A stretch of DNA of 64,000 nt from Bacteroidaceae bacterium (GCA_017465905.1 JAFTVE010000008.1:1-64000), one strand, 5' to 3'. Counted from the stretch's first letter, positions 9,945 through 19,900 are shown. The notes: generated by a model from the letters alone, not told the origin. Numbers and translations are program-made.

Positions 9945-10002
9945 AATTGAAAATTGAAAATTATAACAGACTGTTTCGTTATCGTTATCGTTAACGTTAA
10001 CG
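9945..10002. repeat. Composite repeat (AATTGAA array plus CGTTATCG array), copy 2
   Basis: AATTGAAA heptamer-like units at 9945-9962 are followed, after a spacer containing CTGT, by CGTTATCG/CGTTAACG units at 9977-10002. The second array overlaps the 3' end of the GDSL gene, whose TAA stop lies inside a GTTAAC unit, so the repeat has set the end of that reading frame. Confidence 0.65.
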
Positions 10003-10713
10003 CTTCCTATTGCTACGTGCCATCTTGTGTGCAGCCTTCTGGCGACGCTTGATGGCTTTAGGGTCCTTCTCGTTGAGCACGGTGGCTATCTCATGCGCAA
10101 TAATGGCGGCTCCGTCGGGATTGGGATGGATTTGGTCGGGCATGAGGTGACGATAGGGCATGAAGGCGGTGTACAGGTCTATGATGGGCAGATTCATCTC
10201 TGTGGCTACCTCTTCGATGTAGGGAATGACGTGGTGCAGTGTTGTGCTGTCGTTGATGCCCCAGCTCCAACGTGTGCCAGGGATAGGGTAGCATAGGTAT
10301 ATTTGCGGATGGCTGTCGAGCTCCTGGAAACTGCGGATGAGTGTGCGCAGGTCGTCCTTGAACTCTGCATGATGTTTCCAATTGTAGGGCTTGGAGTCGT
10401 TGGTGCCGAGCTTGATGGTCACGATGTCGGGTTCGAAGGCCAGTGCGTCGCGGTAGGCCTGCTCCTTCATGTAGGGATGGTCGCCCTTGTTGAGCAGAGT
10501 GCGTGCACCTACACCATAGTTGCGCACGTCGTACTTGTCTTTACCCAGCAGGCGGTTGAGCACGGCAGGGTAGCTGTCGTTGGCACGGTCCTTGGTGCCC
10601 GAGCCATAGGTGATGCTGTTGCCTATGCAAGCAATCTTTATCTTCTCGGTCTCTTGCGCTGTAGCTATACCTATATATAATAGGGTGCATAGCAGTAGTA
10701 TGGTCTTTTTCAT
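9997..10713 (-). CDS. SGNH/GDSL-family esterase, secreted
   Basis: The 238-residue protein has a signal peptide (1-19) and the four SGNH blocks. These are IACIGNSITYGSG (block I, catalytic Ser), GVGARTLL (block II Gly), LGTNDSK (block III Asn) and DQIHPNPDG (block V, Asp/His). It is probably a periplasmic carbohydrate esterase or acetylesterase; the substrate cannot be told. Composite repeats flank it on both sides (9945-10002, 10736-10769 and 10811-10865). The C-terminus is basic (RSNRKR) and the stop lies in the downstream repeat. Confidence 0.88.
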   Translation of the reverse strand: MKKTILLLCTLLYIGIATAQETEKIKIACIGNSITYGSGTKDRANDSYPAVLNRLLGKDKYDVRNYGVGARTLLNKGDHPYMKEQAYRDALAFEPDIVTIKLGTNDSKPYNWKHHAEFKDDLRTLIRSFQELDSHPQIYLCYPIPGTRWSWGINDSTTLHHVIPYIEEVATEMNLPIIDLYTAFMPYRHLMPDQIHPNPDGAAIIAHEIATVLNEKDPKAIKRRQKAAHKMARSNRKR

Positions 10714-10735
10714 TTCAAAACGACCTTTAGCTGTG

Positions 10736-10769
10736 ACGATAACGTTAACGATAACGATAACAGCCGGAT
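10736..10769. repeat. Composite repeat, copy 3
   Basis: ACGATAACG/GTTAACG units run into AACAGCCGGAT. This is the reverse-complement form of the CCGG-CTGT-CGTTAACG order seen in copy 5. The AT-rich arm that follows (TTTAATTATTAATG) is degenerate. It lies just upstream of the GDSL gene start. Confidence 0.6.
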
Positions 10770-10810
10770 TTAATTATTAATGTTTATTTCACAAGCAGCC
10801 TTTGGCCGTA

Positions 10811-10865
10811 ACGATAACGTTAACAGCCATCCGGATGGCCAACTTTCAACTTTCAATTTTCAATT
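10811..10865. repeat. Composite repeat, copy 4
   Basis: An ACGATAACGTTAAC array (10811-10824) is joined to AGCCATCCGGATGGCC (a 12-base palindrome CCATCCGGATGG at 10827-10838). A heptamer array AACTTTC/AATTTTC follows (10841-10865) and ends next to the uxaA stop codon. It is the most complete copy in the window. Confidence 0.7.
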
Positions 10866-10866
10866 C

Positions 10867-12357
10867 TCACAGCGTCACTCCCGTCTTGAATATGGCTATC
10901 TCGCGGTAGTTCTTCTTCTCATTGTTCACCTCTTCGCCACTGGCCACACGGATGATGTAGTCGATGAAGCGCTCGAGGGTGGCGCTCATGGGCTCATCCT
11001 CGACGATGACGCCAGCGTTGAAGTCGATCCACGTAGGCTTATTCTTGGCAAGCGTGCTGTTGGTCGATATCTTCATGGTGGGGACGAAGGTGCCGAACGG
11101 CGTGCCGCGTCCTGTGGTGAAGAGCACGATGTGGCATCCACAGGCAGCGAGGGCTGTTGATGCTACAAGGTCGTTGCCCGGTGCCGAGAGCAGGCTGAGA
11201 CCCTTCACGCTGAGGCGGTCGCCATAGCCCATGACGCCCGACACGTAGCTCTTGCCGCACTTCTGTGTACAGCCCAACGCCTTTTCCTCAAGGGTCGATA
11301 TGCCACCTGCCTTGTTGCCTGGTGAGGGGTTTTCGCCCACTGGTTCGCCGTGGCTTAGGAAGTAATCCTTGAAGTCGTTGATGAGGTGTACGGTTTGTTC
11401 GAAGAGGTCGCGATTCTCGCAACGGTTCATCAATATAGTCTCTGCACCAAACATCTCGGGCACTTCGGTGAGTACTGAGGTGCCGCCTTGTGCGATGAGG
11501 AAGTCCGAGAACTCGCCCAACAAGGGGTTGGCTGTGATGCCCGAGAATCCGTCGGAGCCACCACACTTGAGACCTACGCGCAACTCTGACAGAGGAATAT
11601 CGGTGCGCACATCCTTGCTTGCTAGATTGTATATCTCGCGCAGTAGACTCATGCCCTCGCCAATCTCATCCTCGCTCTTCTGTGCCACCATGAACTTGAT
11701 GCGGCTCTCGTCGTACTCGCCCACAAACTCGCGGAACACGTCGGGCTGGTTGTTCTCGCATCCGAGACCTACGACAAGCACGCCGCCAGCGTTGGGGTGT
11801 AACACCATGTCGCGCAGAATCTTCTTTGTGTTTTCGTGGTCGTCGCCCAGCTGTGAGCAACCATAGTTGTGGGGGAAGGGCACGATGGCGTCCACTCCCT
11901 TGGCGCCAGTCTCCTGCTGCAGCAGAGCAGCCAGTTGGTTGACAATACCATTCACGCAACCCACGGTAGGGATAATCCATATCTCGTTGCGGATACCTAC
12001 CTCGCCATTGGCGCGGCGATAACCCTTGAAGGTCAGCTCCTTCTTTGCTATATCGAGTGCTACGGGGTGGGGCTCGTAAGTATAGTCGAGCAACCCGGCG
12101 AGGTTGGTCTTCACGTGGTTCTCGTTTATCCAATCGCCCTGTTTTACAGCCTTGATGGCGTGGCCTATGGGGTAGCCATACTTGATGATGTTCTCTCCTT
12201 CGGCAAAATCTTTCAATGCCACCTTATGTCCGGCAGGAATATCCTCGTTGACGGTTATTGTGTCGCCAGCAACGATGATTTGTTGGCCAGCCTTGAGCGG
12301 TTCGATAGCTACGGCAACATTGTCGGCCGCATTGATCTTGAGATACGTGGTTTTCAT
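10867..12357 (-). CDS. uxaA: Altronate dehydratase
   Basis: UxaA dehydrates D-altronate to 2-keto-3-deoxygluconate in galacturonate catabolism. The 496 residues contain the N-terminal SAF-like domain (about 10-90, NVAVAIEPLKAGQQI) and the catalytic UxaA body (about 105-490), with the family motifs GVRNEIWIIPTVGCVNG-like at 120-137, PHNYGCSQLG, GLGCENNQ and CGGSDGFSGITANP. Full length is normal. It is divergent from kdgK-eda, whose enzymes take the product onward, so the three genes form one pathway. The iron-dependent activity is family knowledge, not visible here. Confidence 0.95.
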   Translation of the reverse strand: MKTTYLKINAADNVAVAIEPLKAGQQIIVAGDTITVNEDIPAGHKVALKDFAEGENIIKYGYPIGHAIKAVKQGDWINENHVKTNLAGLLDYTYEPHPVALDIAKKELTFKGYRRANGEVGIRNEIWIIPTVGCVNGIVNQLAALLQQETGAKGVDAIVPFPHNYGCSQLGDDHENTKKILRDMVLHPNAGGVLVVGLGCENNQPDVFREFVGEYDESRIKFMVAQKSEDEIGEGMSLLREIYNLASKDVRTDIPLSELRVGLKCGGSDGFSGITANPLLGEFSDFLIAQGGTSVLTEVPEMFGAETILMNRCENRDLFEQTVHLINDFKDYFLSHGEPVGENPSPGNKAGGISTLEEKALGCTQKCGKSYVSGVMGYGDRLSVKGLSLLSAPGNDLVASTALAACGCHIVLFTTGRGTPFGTFVPTMKISTNSTLAKNKPTWIDFNAGVIVEDEPMSATLERFIDYIIRVASGEEVNNEKKNYREIAIFKTGVTL

Positions 12358-12510
12358 TTTTATATTTTTTAAAATGTTGTGTTATTCAAATTGAGCACGA
12401 ATATACGGAAAGTTACGTTGCGGTGAAAGTTTTTATCCAATTTTATCAAAAAAAGATATAAAATACAAACCGAACGATTGTCGTGGGGGTGAGTTTTTTC
12501 TGTATTTTTC

Positions 12511-12541
12511 TTGGATGATAGGTTTATAACATTTATCTTTG
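12511..12541 (+). promoter_or_regulatory. Promoter of kdgK-eda
   Basis: CTTG (TTG at 12511-12513), 20 bases, then TATCTTTG (12534-12541). This matches the Bacteroidetes -33/-7 pattern at the usual spacing. The predicted start site gives a leader of about 80 bases before kdgK. The rest of the 269-base uxaA-kdgK gap is AT-rich; I saw no clear operator. Confidence 0.65.
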
Positions 12542-12626
12542 TGATTGCTTTTATGTGTTAATTGTCGCAAAATGGCTTAACATGTATTAAAACAGGAACT
12601 ATACAGAACTTATAATAACGTTTGTT

Positions 12627-13649
12627 ATGGCAAAAATTGTAACCTTAGGAGAGATTATGCTCCGCCTGTCCACACCCGGACAGACTCGTTTTGTTCAAAC
12701 TGATGTGTTTGATGTTGTTTATGGTGGTGGCGAAGCCAATGTGGCTGTTAGCTGTGCCAACTATGGACACGATGCTTACTTTGTGACCAAGCTGCCTAAG
12801 CATGAGATTGGCCAGTCGGCAGTGAATTCACTCCGTCAGTTTGGTGTAAAGACTGATTTTATTGCTCGTGGTGGAAACCGCGTAGGTATCTATTATTTGG
12901 AGACAGGCGCTTCAATGCGTCCTAGCAAGGTTATCTACGACCGTGCCGGCTCTTCTATTGCTGAAGCCGACCCACAGGACTTTGATTTTGATGCTATCAT
13001 GGAGGGTGCGGATTGGTTCCACTGGAGTGGTATCACTCCTGCTATCAGTGACAAGGCTGCAGAGCTCACCCGCCTTGCTTGCGAAGCCGCCAAGCGTCAT
13101 GGCGTAACAGTATCGGTAGACCTCAACTTCCGCAAGAAGTTGTGGACTAAGGAGAAGGCTCAGTCTATCATGCGTCCCTTGATGCAATATGTAGATGTAT
13201 GTATCGGTAATGAAGAGGATGCTGAGCTTTGCCTCGGATTCAAACCCGATGCAGATGTTGAGGGTGGACACACTGATGCTGAAGGCTACAAGGGCATCTT
13301 CACTCAGATGGCCAAGGAGTTTGGCTTCAAATATGTAATCTCTACATTGCGTGAGTCATACTCTGCTACTCATAATGGTTGGAAGGCAATGATCTATAAC
13401 GGCTCGGAGTTCTATGTGTCAAAGCACTACGACATTGACCCCATCATCGACCGTGTGGGCGGTGGCGATTCATTCTCAGGTGGTGTTATTCACGGACTTC
13501 TCACCAAGGCTACTCAGGGTGAGGCACTGGAGTTTGCGGTAGCAGCATCGGCACTCAAGCATACTATCCCTGGTGACTTCAATATGGTATCAGCAGAGGA
13601 GGTAGAGGCATTGGCTGGTGGTGATGCCAGTGGACGTGTGCAACGATAG
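12627..13649 (+). CDS. kdgK: 2-Keto-3-deoxygluconate kinase (PfkB family)
   Basis: It phosphorylates KDG to KDPG. The 340 residues show the PfkB fold, with N-terminal VTLGEIMLRLSTPG, YGGGEANVAV, the substrate region ISD...LNFRKKLW (about 160-172), and the PfkB C-terminal signature DRVGGGDSFSGGVIHGLL (about 276-293, Asp of GGGDSF as catalytic base). The next gene is eda and uxaA is divergent, which supports KDG as the substrate over other sugars. A few extra residues at the C-terminus (ASGRVQR) are unremarkable. Confidence 0.93.
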   Translation: MAKIVTLGEIMLRLSTPGQTRFVQTDVFDVVYGGGEANVAVSCANYGHDAYFVTKLPKHEIGQSAVNSLRQFGVKTDFIARGGNRVGIYYLETGASMRPSKVIYDRAGSSIAEADPQDFDFDAIMEGADWFHWSGITPAISDKAAELTRLACEAAKRHGVTVSVDLNFRKKLWTKEKAQSIMRPLMQYVDVCIGNEEDAELCLGFKPDADVEGGHTDAEGYKGIFTQMAKEFGFKYVISTLRESYSATHNGWKAMIYNGSEFYVSKHYDIDPIIDRVGGGDSFSGGVIHGLLTKATQGEALEFAVAASALKHTIPGDFNMVSAEEVEALAGGDASGRVQR

Positions 13650-13658
13650 AATTTAAGC

Positions 13659-13699
13659 TTTTGAGTTTGTCAGTTGTTTCGTTGCTTACAAACTCAAAA
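13659..13699. repeat. Inverted repeat between kdgK and eda
   Basis: Arms TTTTGAGTTTGT (13659-13670) and ACAAACTCAAAA (13688-13699) pair perfectly over 12 bp with a 17-base loop. The words resemble the AACTCAAAAACTCAT repeats at 22692-22835. It could be an RNA processing or partial-termination hairpin inside the operon. Confidence 0.6.
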
Positions 13700-13725
13700 A
13701 CTATTAAACTTAAAAAACTCAAGAA

Positions 13726-14397
13726 ATGGCAAAATTCAATAAACTTCAGGTGCTCTCGGTGATGAAGAGTACTGGTATGGTTCCTGTTTTCTATCATAGC
13801 GACGTGGAGACAGCTAAGCAAGTAGTTAAGGCTTGTTACGAAGGCGGTGTACGTGCTTTCGAGTTTACCAATCGTGGCGACTTCGCTCACGAGGTGTTCG
13901 GTGAGCTCAACAAGTGGGTAGCCCGCGAGTGCCCCGAGATGGTGATGGGTGTAGGTTCAATTGTTGACCCTGCTACTGCAGCATTGTATATCCAGTTGGG
14001 TGCCAACTTTATCGTTGGTCCGCTCTTCAACCCCGAAGTGGCGAAGGTTTGCAATCGCCGTCTTATCCCCTACACACCCGGTTGTGGCTCAGTAAGCGAG
14101 ATTGGTTTCGCTCAGGAGTGTGGTTGCGACCTTTGTAAGGTATTCCCTGCAGGTAATGTAGGTGGTCCCTCGTTTGTAAAGAACGTGAAGGCTCCTATGC
14201 CTTGGTCTATGCTGATGGTAACAGGTGGCGTGGAACCTACCAAAGAGAACCTTACCGCTTGGATTAAGGCAGGTGTTACTTGTGTAGGCATGGGTAGCAA
14301 TCTGTTCCCCAAGGATGTTGTAGCTGCCAAGGACTGGGCATGGATTAGTGCCAAGTGCCAAGAGGCTTTCGGCTACATCGCTGAGGCTCGTGGATGA
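13726..14397 (+). CDS. eda: KDPG/KHG aldolase
   Basis: Bifunctional 2-dehydro-3-deoxyphosphogluconate / 4-hydroxy-2-oxoglutarate aldolase. It splits KDPG to pyruvate and glyceraldehyde-3-phosphate and completes the uxaA-kdgK route. The 223 residues match the class I Eda family: [13 protein letters not shown] near the start, FEFTNRG with the catalytic Glu (about 45), [22 protein letters not shown], and the Schiff-base lysine in [14 protein letters not shown] (Lys about 139). It lies 76 bases after kdgK. Confidence 0.95.
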   Translation: MAKFNKLQVLSVMKSTGMVPVFYHSDVETAKQVVKACYEGGVRAFEFTNRGDFAHEVFGELNKWVARECPEMVMGVGSIVDPATAALYIQLGANFIVGPLFNPEVAKVCNRRLIPYTPGCGSVSEIGFAQECGCDLCKVFPAGNVGGPSFVKNVKAPMPWSMLMVTGGVEPTKENLTAWIKAGVTCVGMGSNLFPKDVVAAKDWAWISAKCQEAFGYIAEARG

Positions 14398-14453
14398 TTT
14401 CTGTAATTGAAAAGAACATTCTGATAGGAATCCTAATCCACAGATTGTATATA

Positions 14454-14481
14454 AGGGGCTTGCTTTGCAGGCCTCTTTTTT
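14454..14481 (+). terminator. Intrinsic terminator of kdgK-eda
   Basis: A hairpin AGGGGCTTG / CAGGCCTCT (9 pairs, two G-U) with loop CTTTG is followed directly by a T-run. It is 57 bases past the eda stop. Confidence 0.85.
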
Positions 14482-14489
14482 CATATAAT

Positions 14490-14524
14490 AAAAAGCTACT
14501 CCCCTTATCACTAAGAAGAGTAGC
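14490..14524 (-). terminator. Intrinsic terminator of the ileS-lspA operon
   Basis: On the minus strand GCTACTC (14524-14518) pairs with GAGTAGC (14501-14495), and TTTTT follows (14494-14490). It faces the kdgK-eda terminator back to back and isolates the two convergent units. The intervening 14525-14686 holds nothing I recognise. Confidence 0.75.
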
Positions 14525-14686
14525 CGAAAGATTGAATGATTAAGAAAAAGTTATTTATGTAAGGTAGCAGCTTGTGCTGTTGCTCGACAATATAACATCG
14601 GGAGCAGGGAAATGGTTCAGTCACAAGCTCTTTTTGCTAAAGTGTAGGGACGATTACGTTAACCATGAGAAACTGAATTGGGATGC

Positions 14687-14992
14687 TTAGAGCCTTTTGG
14701 CTGTAAAGCGTTCGCCTGCACATGAGGAACAGGGCGTCAGGGCATATGCATATATGGTGGCGTCGGTGGATGTGGTGTCGCGAAGTGCCCATGTTAGTTG
14801 GGATAGTGCGACGGTTTTGCCCTCTAAATCGCTTCTGTAACTTAGCAGGATAGGCTTCTCTATATAGGTGGTTGAATGAATCTCTCCCACAAAGGGGTAG
14901 TAGGAGAGTTGATTCCCATTGAACTCTACAATGAAGTCCTCAAGATGACTCTCGTCGGGTAGTATGATTAGGTGGGAATAGTAGCGAGCCAT
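14687..14992 (-). CDS. Small conserved-looking protein at end of ileS operon
   Basis: This 101-residue soluble protein has no signal peptide. It starts MARYYSHLIILPDE and has the central segment NGNQLSYYPFVGEIHSTTY. I recognise no named domain, although short proteins of this shape follow the DUF4296 lipoprotein in Bacteroidales. It is 10 bases downstream of that gene, so it belongs to the ileS-dksA-lspA transcription unit. A CSSC pair sits near the C-terminus (about 88-91). Confidence 0.7.
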   Translation of the reverse strand: MARYYSHLIILPDESHLEDFIVEFNGNQLSYYPFVGEIHSTTYIEKPILLSYRSDLEGKTVALSQLTWALRDTTSTDATIYAYALTPCSSCAGERFTAKRL

Positions 14993-15002
14993 AATGATAT
15001 TG

Positions 15003-15875
15003 TTATTTACGCTCTTCCTGCTCGGTAGGAATGCTTGCGTCAGTAACTGTGACGGAATCGATGCGGGTATGAATAGAGTCAGTGAATAATGTGTCTGTAG
15101 GCTCTATATAGCGATATCGCATGAGCTCTATCTGATGTAGCAGAACGCCAGATGTGACGGTATCGTTGTTCTTGTAGTAGACATTGCCATACAGTTTGTT
15201 GAGCTGCATGCCGGCAGTATCTGCAATTTGCAGGTGGAATGAACCTGTGGTATAAAGCACTGTGTCTACTGACAACAGGGAGTCGTTGGCAAACTCTGCT
15301 GTAAAGGCCAATTGTAGGTAGCGATTCAGTGAGTCGGCTTCTGCATGTAGGAATTGGACTTCTCCGTTCCACGCCAAGCGGTCGTTGGCCTTGAAGTTGG
15401 TGTCGTTGGGTATAATGAAACTAAAGTGGTTGGTGAGTTCTGAGGGGTGAAGCTGAATAAGACGGGTATCGTACCACAGGTCTGCAGAATCTCCTTCCAC
15501 AGCTTTTGCCGCGCGAACTTTTGCCAACTGTTTCTCATGCTCTATATGCTGAATGTTGCGCTCAATGCGTGATGACAATCTTGTATAGATGTCCGACAAG
15601 TCTTCTGGGTAGCGGGCATAGTATACCAAAGAGGAATCGATTTGGTCTTTGGTTACTCCATGCTTGTCGTAAATATAGTCGAAGTAGAGATCCTTCTTAT
15701 AACGCTCCGAGGAAGGCAGGTCGCTGATCATGACTTGTGCCAAATGGTAATCGTACAATATGGACTCTAGTTTCTTGGGAGGAATGACATCAGAACGTTT
15801 GTCCTCTCCGCATGAAACTAGGGTCAGCATCGCTGCGGTGATTGCCAATAGGCTATTTCGAAGCTTTCTTTTCAT
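15003..15875 (-). CDS. DUF4296 lipoprotein
   Basis: This 290-residue lipoprotein has the lipobox LVSC with Cys22. The DUF4296 region is about 33-120 (PKKLESILYDYHLAQVM, YIYDKHGVTKDQIDSSLVYYARYPEDL), and a longer beta-rich C-terminal half follows. The function of DUF4296 is unknown. Its start overlaps the end of lspA by 23 bases, so translation is probably coupled. The neighbour fits, since LspA is the peptidase that would mature it. Confidence 0.88.
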   Translation of the reverse strand: MKRKLRNSLLAITAAMLTLVSCGEDKRSDVIPPKKLESILYDYHLAQVMISDLPSSERYKKDLYFDYIYDKHGVTKDQIDSSLVYYARYPEDLSDIYTRLSSRIERNIQHIEHEKQLAKVRAAKAVEGDSADLWYDTRLIQLHPSELTNHFSFIIPNDTNFKANDRLAWNGEVQFLHAEADSLNRYLQLAFTAEFANDSLLSVDTVLYTTGSFHLQIADTAGMQLNKLYGNVYYKNNDTVTSGVLLHQIELMRYRYIEPTDTLFTDSIHTRIDSVTVTDASIPTEQEERK

Positions 15876-16509
15876 CTATAGCATTGTTGGGTCCTTCTAT
15901 TCCCCAGTTCATACATTTACTATAAAACAGCAATACGGCTATGACGGCACAGCTGATGCAGGCATCGGCAAAGTTGAAGATGGGGCTGAAGAAGATGAAG
16001 TGCTCACCTCCGATAAAGGGGAGCCAGTCGGGCCAATTCCACTCTACCAAGGGGAAGTAAAACATATCCACCACCTTACCCTTGAGCAGAGGAGCATATC
16101 CATCGCCCCACGACACCATCTCAGAGACAGCATAGGGCGTACTCTCCGAAAACAGGGGGCCATAGAACACACAGTCGAAGATGTTACCTGCCGCACCCGC
16201 AATAATCAAGGCCACACACGCAATATATCCTCGCGGAAAACCCTTGCCGCGTATCTTATAAAGGTAATACACGAAACACCCTACGGCAATGATACGGAAG
16301 AGCGTCAGGAAAATCTTCCCGAATATCTCCATGCCGAATGCCATGCCGGGGTTCTCGGTGAAGTAGATGTAAAACCAGTCTGTGACATGAATACTCTCAT
16401 ACAAGCGCATGTTGAGCTTCACCGCCAACTTGATTACTTGGTCTATAATAAGGCAGATGGCCACTATAAGAGCAGCCATTCGCCCTTCGGATAGTTTTAG
16501 CTTCATCAA
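15853..16509 (-). CDS. lspA: Lipoprotein signal peptidase
   Basis: LspA removes the signal peptide of prolipoproteins in the inner membrane. The 218 residues carry four hydrophobic spans and the two catalytic aspartates in GAAGNIFDCVFYG (about 118-130) and FNFADACISC (about 184-193). It is longer than the about 165-residue proteobacterial enzyme because of an extra loop around the second periplasmic segment (VSWGDGYAPLLKGKVVD), usual in Bacteroidetes. The gene lies 8 bases after the DksA-like gene. Confidence 0.95.
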   Translation of the reverse strand: MMKLKLSEGRMAALIVAICLIIDQVIKLAVKLNMRLYESIHVTDWFYIYFTENPGMAFGMEIFGKIFLTLFRIIAVGCFVYYLYKIRGKGFPRGYIACVALIIAGAAGNIFDCVFYGPLFSESTPYAVSEMVSWGDGYAPLLKGKVVDMFYFPLVEWNWPDWLPFIGGEHFIFFSPIFNFADACISCAVIAVLLFYSKCMNWGIEGPNNAIDEKKASK

Positions 16510-16517
16510 TTATTCTT

Positions 16518-16895
16518 TTATTTCTTTCCCTGCTTGGCCTCGATGCTCAGCGTAGCGTGAGGAACAGCACGGAGACGGCCTGCGGGGATGAGCTTGCCTG
16601 TCTCGCGGCAGATGCCATACGTCTTGTTCTCGATACGCACGAGAGCTGCCTGCAAGCTCTGGATAAACTTCATCTGACGCTGGGCCAGACGCATGGTCTC
16701 CTCCTTGGAGAGCGTGTTGGCACCCTCTTCCAGAATCTTATAGGTAGGAGCCGTGTCGTTGTCCGTATTATTGTCACGGTTGCTCAACGAGCCCTTCAGG
16801 TTGTCGTAGTCGCGTTGGGCCAGTTCCAGTTTCTCTAAAATGATGGCGCGGAACTCTTCCAGTTCCTCGTCAGTGTAGCGTGTTTTTTCTGCCAT
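16518..16895 (-). CDS. TraR/DksA-family protein lacking most zinc-finger cysteines
   Basis: The 125-residue protein has an N-terminal coiled coil (about 5-90) and a C-terminal DksA-like motif YGICRETGKLIPAGRLRAVP. DksA relatives bind RNA polymerase through the secondary channel. Of the four zinc-ligand cysteines of the classical finger, only the first is present; the others are replaced (TG, AT, EA). The family assignment rests on the overall pattern and on the ERLRAVP-like signature. It is encoded between ileS and lspA, with short gaps on both sides. Confidence 0.85.
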   Translation of the reverse strand: MAEKTRYTDEELEEFRAIILEKLELAQRDYDNLKGSLSNRDNNTDNDTAPTYKILEEGANTLSKEETMRLAQRQMKFIQSLQAALVRIENKTYGICRETGKLIPAGRLRAVPHATLSIEAKQGKK

Positions 16896-16949
16896 AGTTT
16901 TTAGTTGTTTAAGAGGGTTAGGGCCGAAGCCCTAACCTATATGTTAATA

Positions 16950-19900
16950 CTAAATCTTTTCTACTTTTGCCAGCAGGGTGAATCCGTCAAACTCGAGTGC
17001 GGTACCGTCGGTCACCTCACCTATAGTAAGGCTGTCGGCAAGCACCTGGTTGCAGATGTATGCCTTGTGCTCCTCGATGGCAGCATCACTGTTCTCATTG
17101 CTGCTCAAGGTCACGGCGATACGGTCTACAATCTCGAAGCCGCTCGACTTACGGATATTCTGAATCTTGCTCACAAGCTCACGGGCTATACCCTCGCGAC
17201 GCAATGCATCGGTCACGGTCACGTCGAGCGCTACGGTGAGTACACCCTCGTTGGCTACTACCCAGCCGGGGATATCCTCGCTGTAGATTTCTACCTCGCC
17301 AGCCTCAATCTCGGCAGGTGTACCGTTCAGGTCGAGGGTGAGACGACCGGCTGTCTCCAGCTCGGTGATCTGCTCTTGAGTCATGGCACCCACAGCTGCA
17401 GCTACCTGCTTCATCAAGGGACCGAACTTCTTACCCAAGATCTTGAAGTTACACTTCACCTTCTTCACGAGGATGTCCGATGCGCCCTCCACGAAGTCAA
17501 TCTCCTTCACGTTCACCTCGTTCATGATGAGCGGTTTCACAGCCTCGAGGCGTGCCTTCAGCTCGGCATCTACGGGAATCATCAGCTTCTGCAAAGGCTG
17601 CTTTACGATGATGTTTACCTTCTTGCGCAATGCCAAGCCCATGGACGACACCTTTTGTGCCAGCTCCATACGCATCTCGAGCTCCTTGTCTACAAGCGAC
17701 TCGTCGCATACGGGGAACTGTGCCAAGTGTACAGAGTCTACCGTGTCGCGGCCAGTTGCGCCCACAAGGTCCATGTAGAGCTTGTCGGCATAGAAGGGAG
17801 CGATGGGGGCCATCAGCTTCACCACGGTCTCAAGACAGGTATACAGTGTCTGGTAGGCGGCCAACTTATCCTCGGTATAGCCAGCGCCCCAGAAGCGCTT
17901 GCGGCAGAGGCGTACATACCAGTTGGAGAGGTTGTCGTTGACAAAGTCGTTGATGAGACGTCCGGCACGAGTAGGCTCGTAGTCGGCATAGCAGGCATCC
18001 ACATTCTTTATCAGGGTGTTCAGCTCAGAGATGATCCAGCGGTCAATCTCGGGGCGCTCGGCTACAGGCACCTCGGCCTCACCGTAGTGGAAACCGTCGA
18101 GGTTGGCGTAGGGAGCAAAGAACTTATAGGTATTGTGCAGTGTGCCGAAGAACTTGCGCATCACCTCCACTACACCCTCTTCGTCGAACTTGAGGTTGTC
18201 CCAGGGCGATGAGTTGGTAATCATATACCAGCGCAAGGGGTCGCTACCATACTTCTCGATGGCACCGAAGGGGTCTACGGCATTGCCCAGACGCTTCGAC
18301 ATCTTGTTGCCGTTCTTGTCGAGCACAAGACCATTGGAGATAACGTTCTTGTAGGCCACGCTGTCGAATACCATCGTAGCAATGGCATGCAAGGTGAAGA
18401 ACCATCCACGGGTCTGGTCCACACCCTCGGCGATGAAGTCGGCAGGATAGTAGGAGCGGTCGTCCACGATCTCCTTGTTCTCGAACGGATAGTGCAGCTG
18501 TGCATAGGGCATGGCACCCGAGTCGAACCATACGTCAATGAGGTCGAGCTCGCGCTTCATGGGCTTGCCGCTCTCCGACACGAGGATGATGTCATCCACA
18601 TAGGGGCGGTGGAGGTCAATCTTGTCGTAGTTCTCCTTATTATATACGCCTGGCTCGAAGCCCATCTCCTTATAGGGGTTCGCGGTCATGAAGCCGGCGG
18701 CGATTGATTTCTCTATTTCATTGTACAGCTCCTCTACCGAACCGATGCAGAGCTCCTCGCCCTCCTCGCTGCGCCAGATAGGCAGCGGAGTACCCCAGTA
18801 ACGCGAGCGGCTGAGGTTCCAGTCGTTGAGGTTCTCGAGCCACTTGCCGAAGCGGCCTGTACCGGTACTCTCGGGCTTCCAGTTGATGGTCTTGTTGAGC
18901 TCCATCATACGCTCCTTCACTGCGGTAGAGCGGATAAACCATGAGTCGAGCGGATAGTAGAGCACAGGCTTGTCGGTGCGCCAGCAGTGCGGATAGTTAT
19001 GCACGTGCTTCTCTATCTTGAATGCCTTGTTGGCACCCTTCATATTGAGGCAGATGTATACGTCGAGCGACTCGGCAGCGGCAGCGGCCTTCTCGTCGTA
19101 GCGGCCATCGACCATGAACTGCGGGTCGTAGGCGTTCTTCACCCAGCGGCCCTCATACTCCTTATAGAGTTCCTGGTTGACGCATGTGGCGAGGAACTGC
19201 TCGTCGAGCTCCTCCATGAGGTAGAACTTACCGGTGAGGTCCACCATGGGGCGTGTCTCTCCCTTCTTGTTGATCATGAAGAGCGAGGGGATGCCTGCTG
19301 CACGGGCCACAAAGGCGTCGTCGGCACCGAAGGTGGGAGCGATGTGTACGATACCCGTACCATCCTCAGTGGTCACATAGTCACCGGGGATTACGCGGAA
19401 GGCCTGTGCTGAAGCATCCTTCCACTGTCCGTTCTCGTCAATGCTCACGGGCTTCACCCAGGGGAGCAGCTGCTCATATTCCATACCCACGAGGTCGGTA
19501 CCCTTGTACTCGCCCACCACCTTGTAGGGCACGAGCTTGTCGCCGGGCTTGTAGTCCTCGAGTGCGAGGTCAGCAGCCTTGGGGTTGAAGTGCATGCCGA
19601 GGAGCGCCTTGGCCAATACCACGGTCATCTTCTCGCCAGAGTAAGCGTTGTAGGTCTGCACGGCCACATAGTCAATCTTGGGGCCTACGCAGAGCGCCGT
19701 ATTTGAAGGCAGTGTCCAGGGTGTGGTGGTCCATGCAATGAAGTACGGTGTACCCCACTCAGCCATCTCGGGCTTGGGGTTCTTCATGCGGAACTGACCC
19801 ACAACGGTGGTGTCCTTCACGTCGCGATAGCATCCGGGCTGGTTGAGCTCGTGTGAGCTGAGTCCCGTACCTGCAGCAGGCGAATAGGGCTGTATGGTGT

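Noticed and set aside
13659-13699. Invertible promoter flanked by inverted repeats
   Set aside because: The loop is only 17 bases, and no recombinase gene is close; a hairpin is the simpler view.
16905-18212. 435-codon open frame antisense to ileS
   Set aside because: It is a shadow of the ileS reading frame; it has no family motif and no promoter, and the sense gene is certain.
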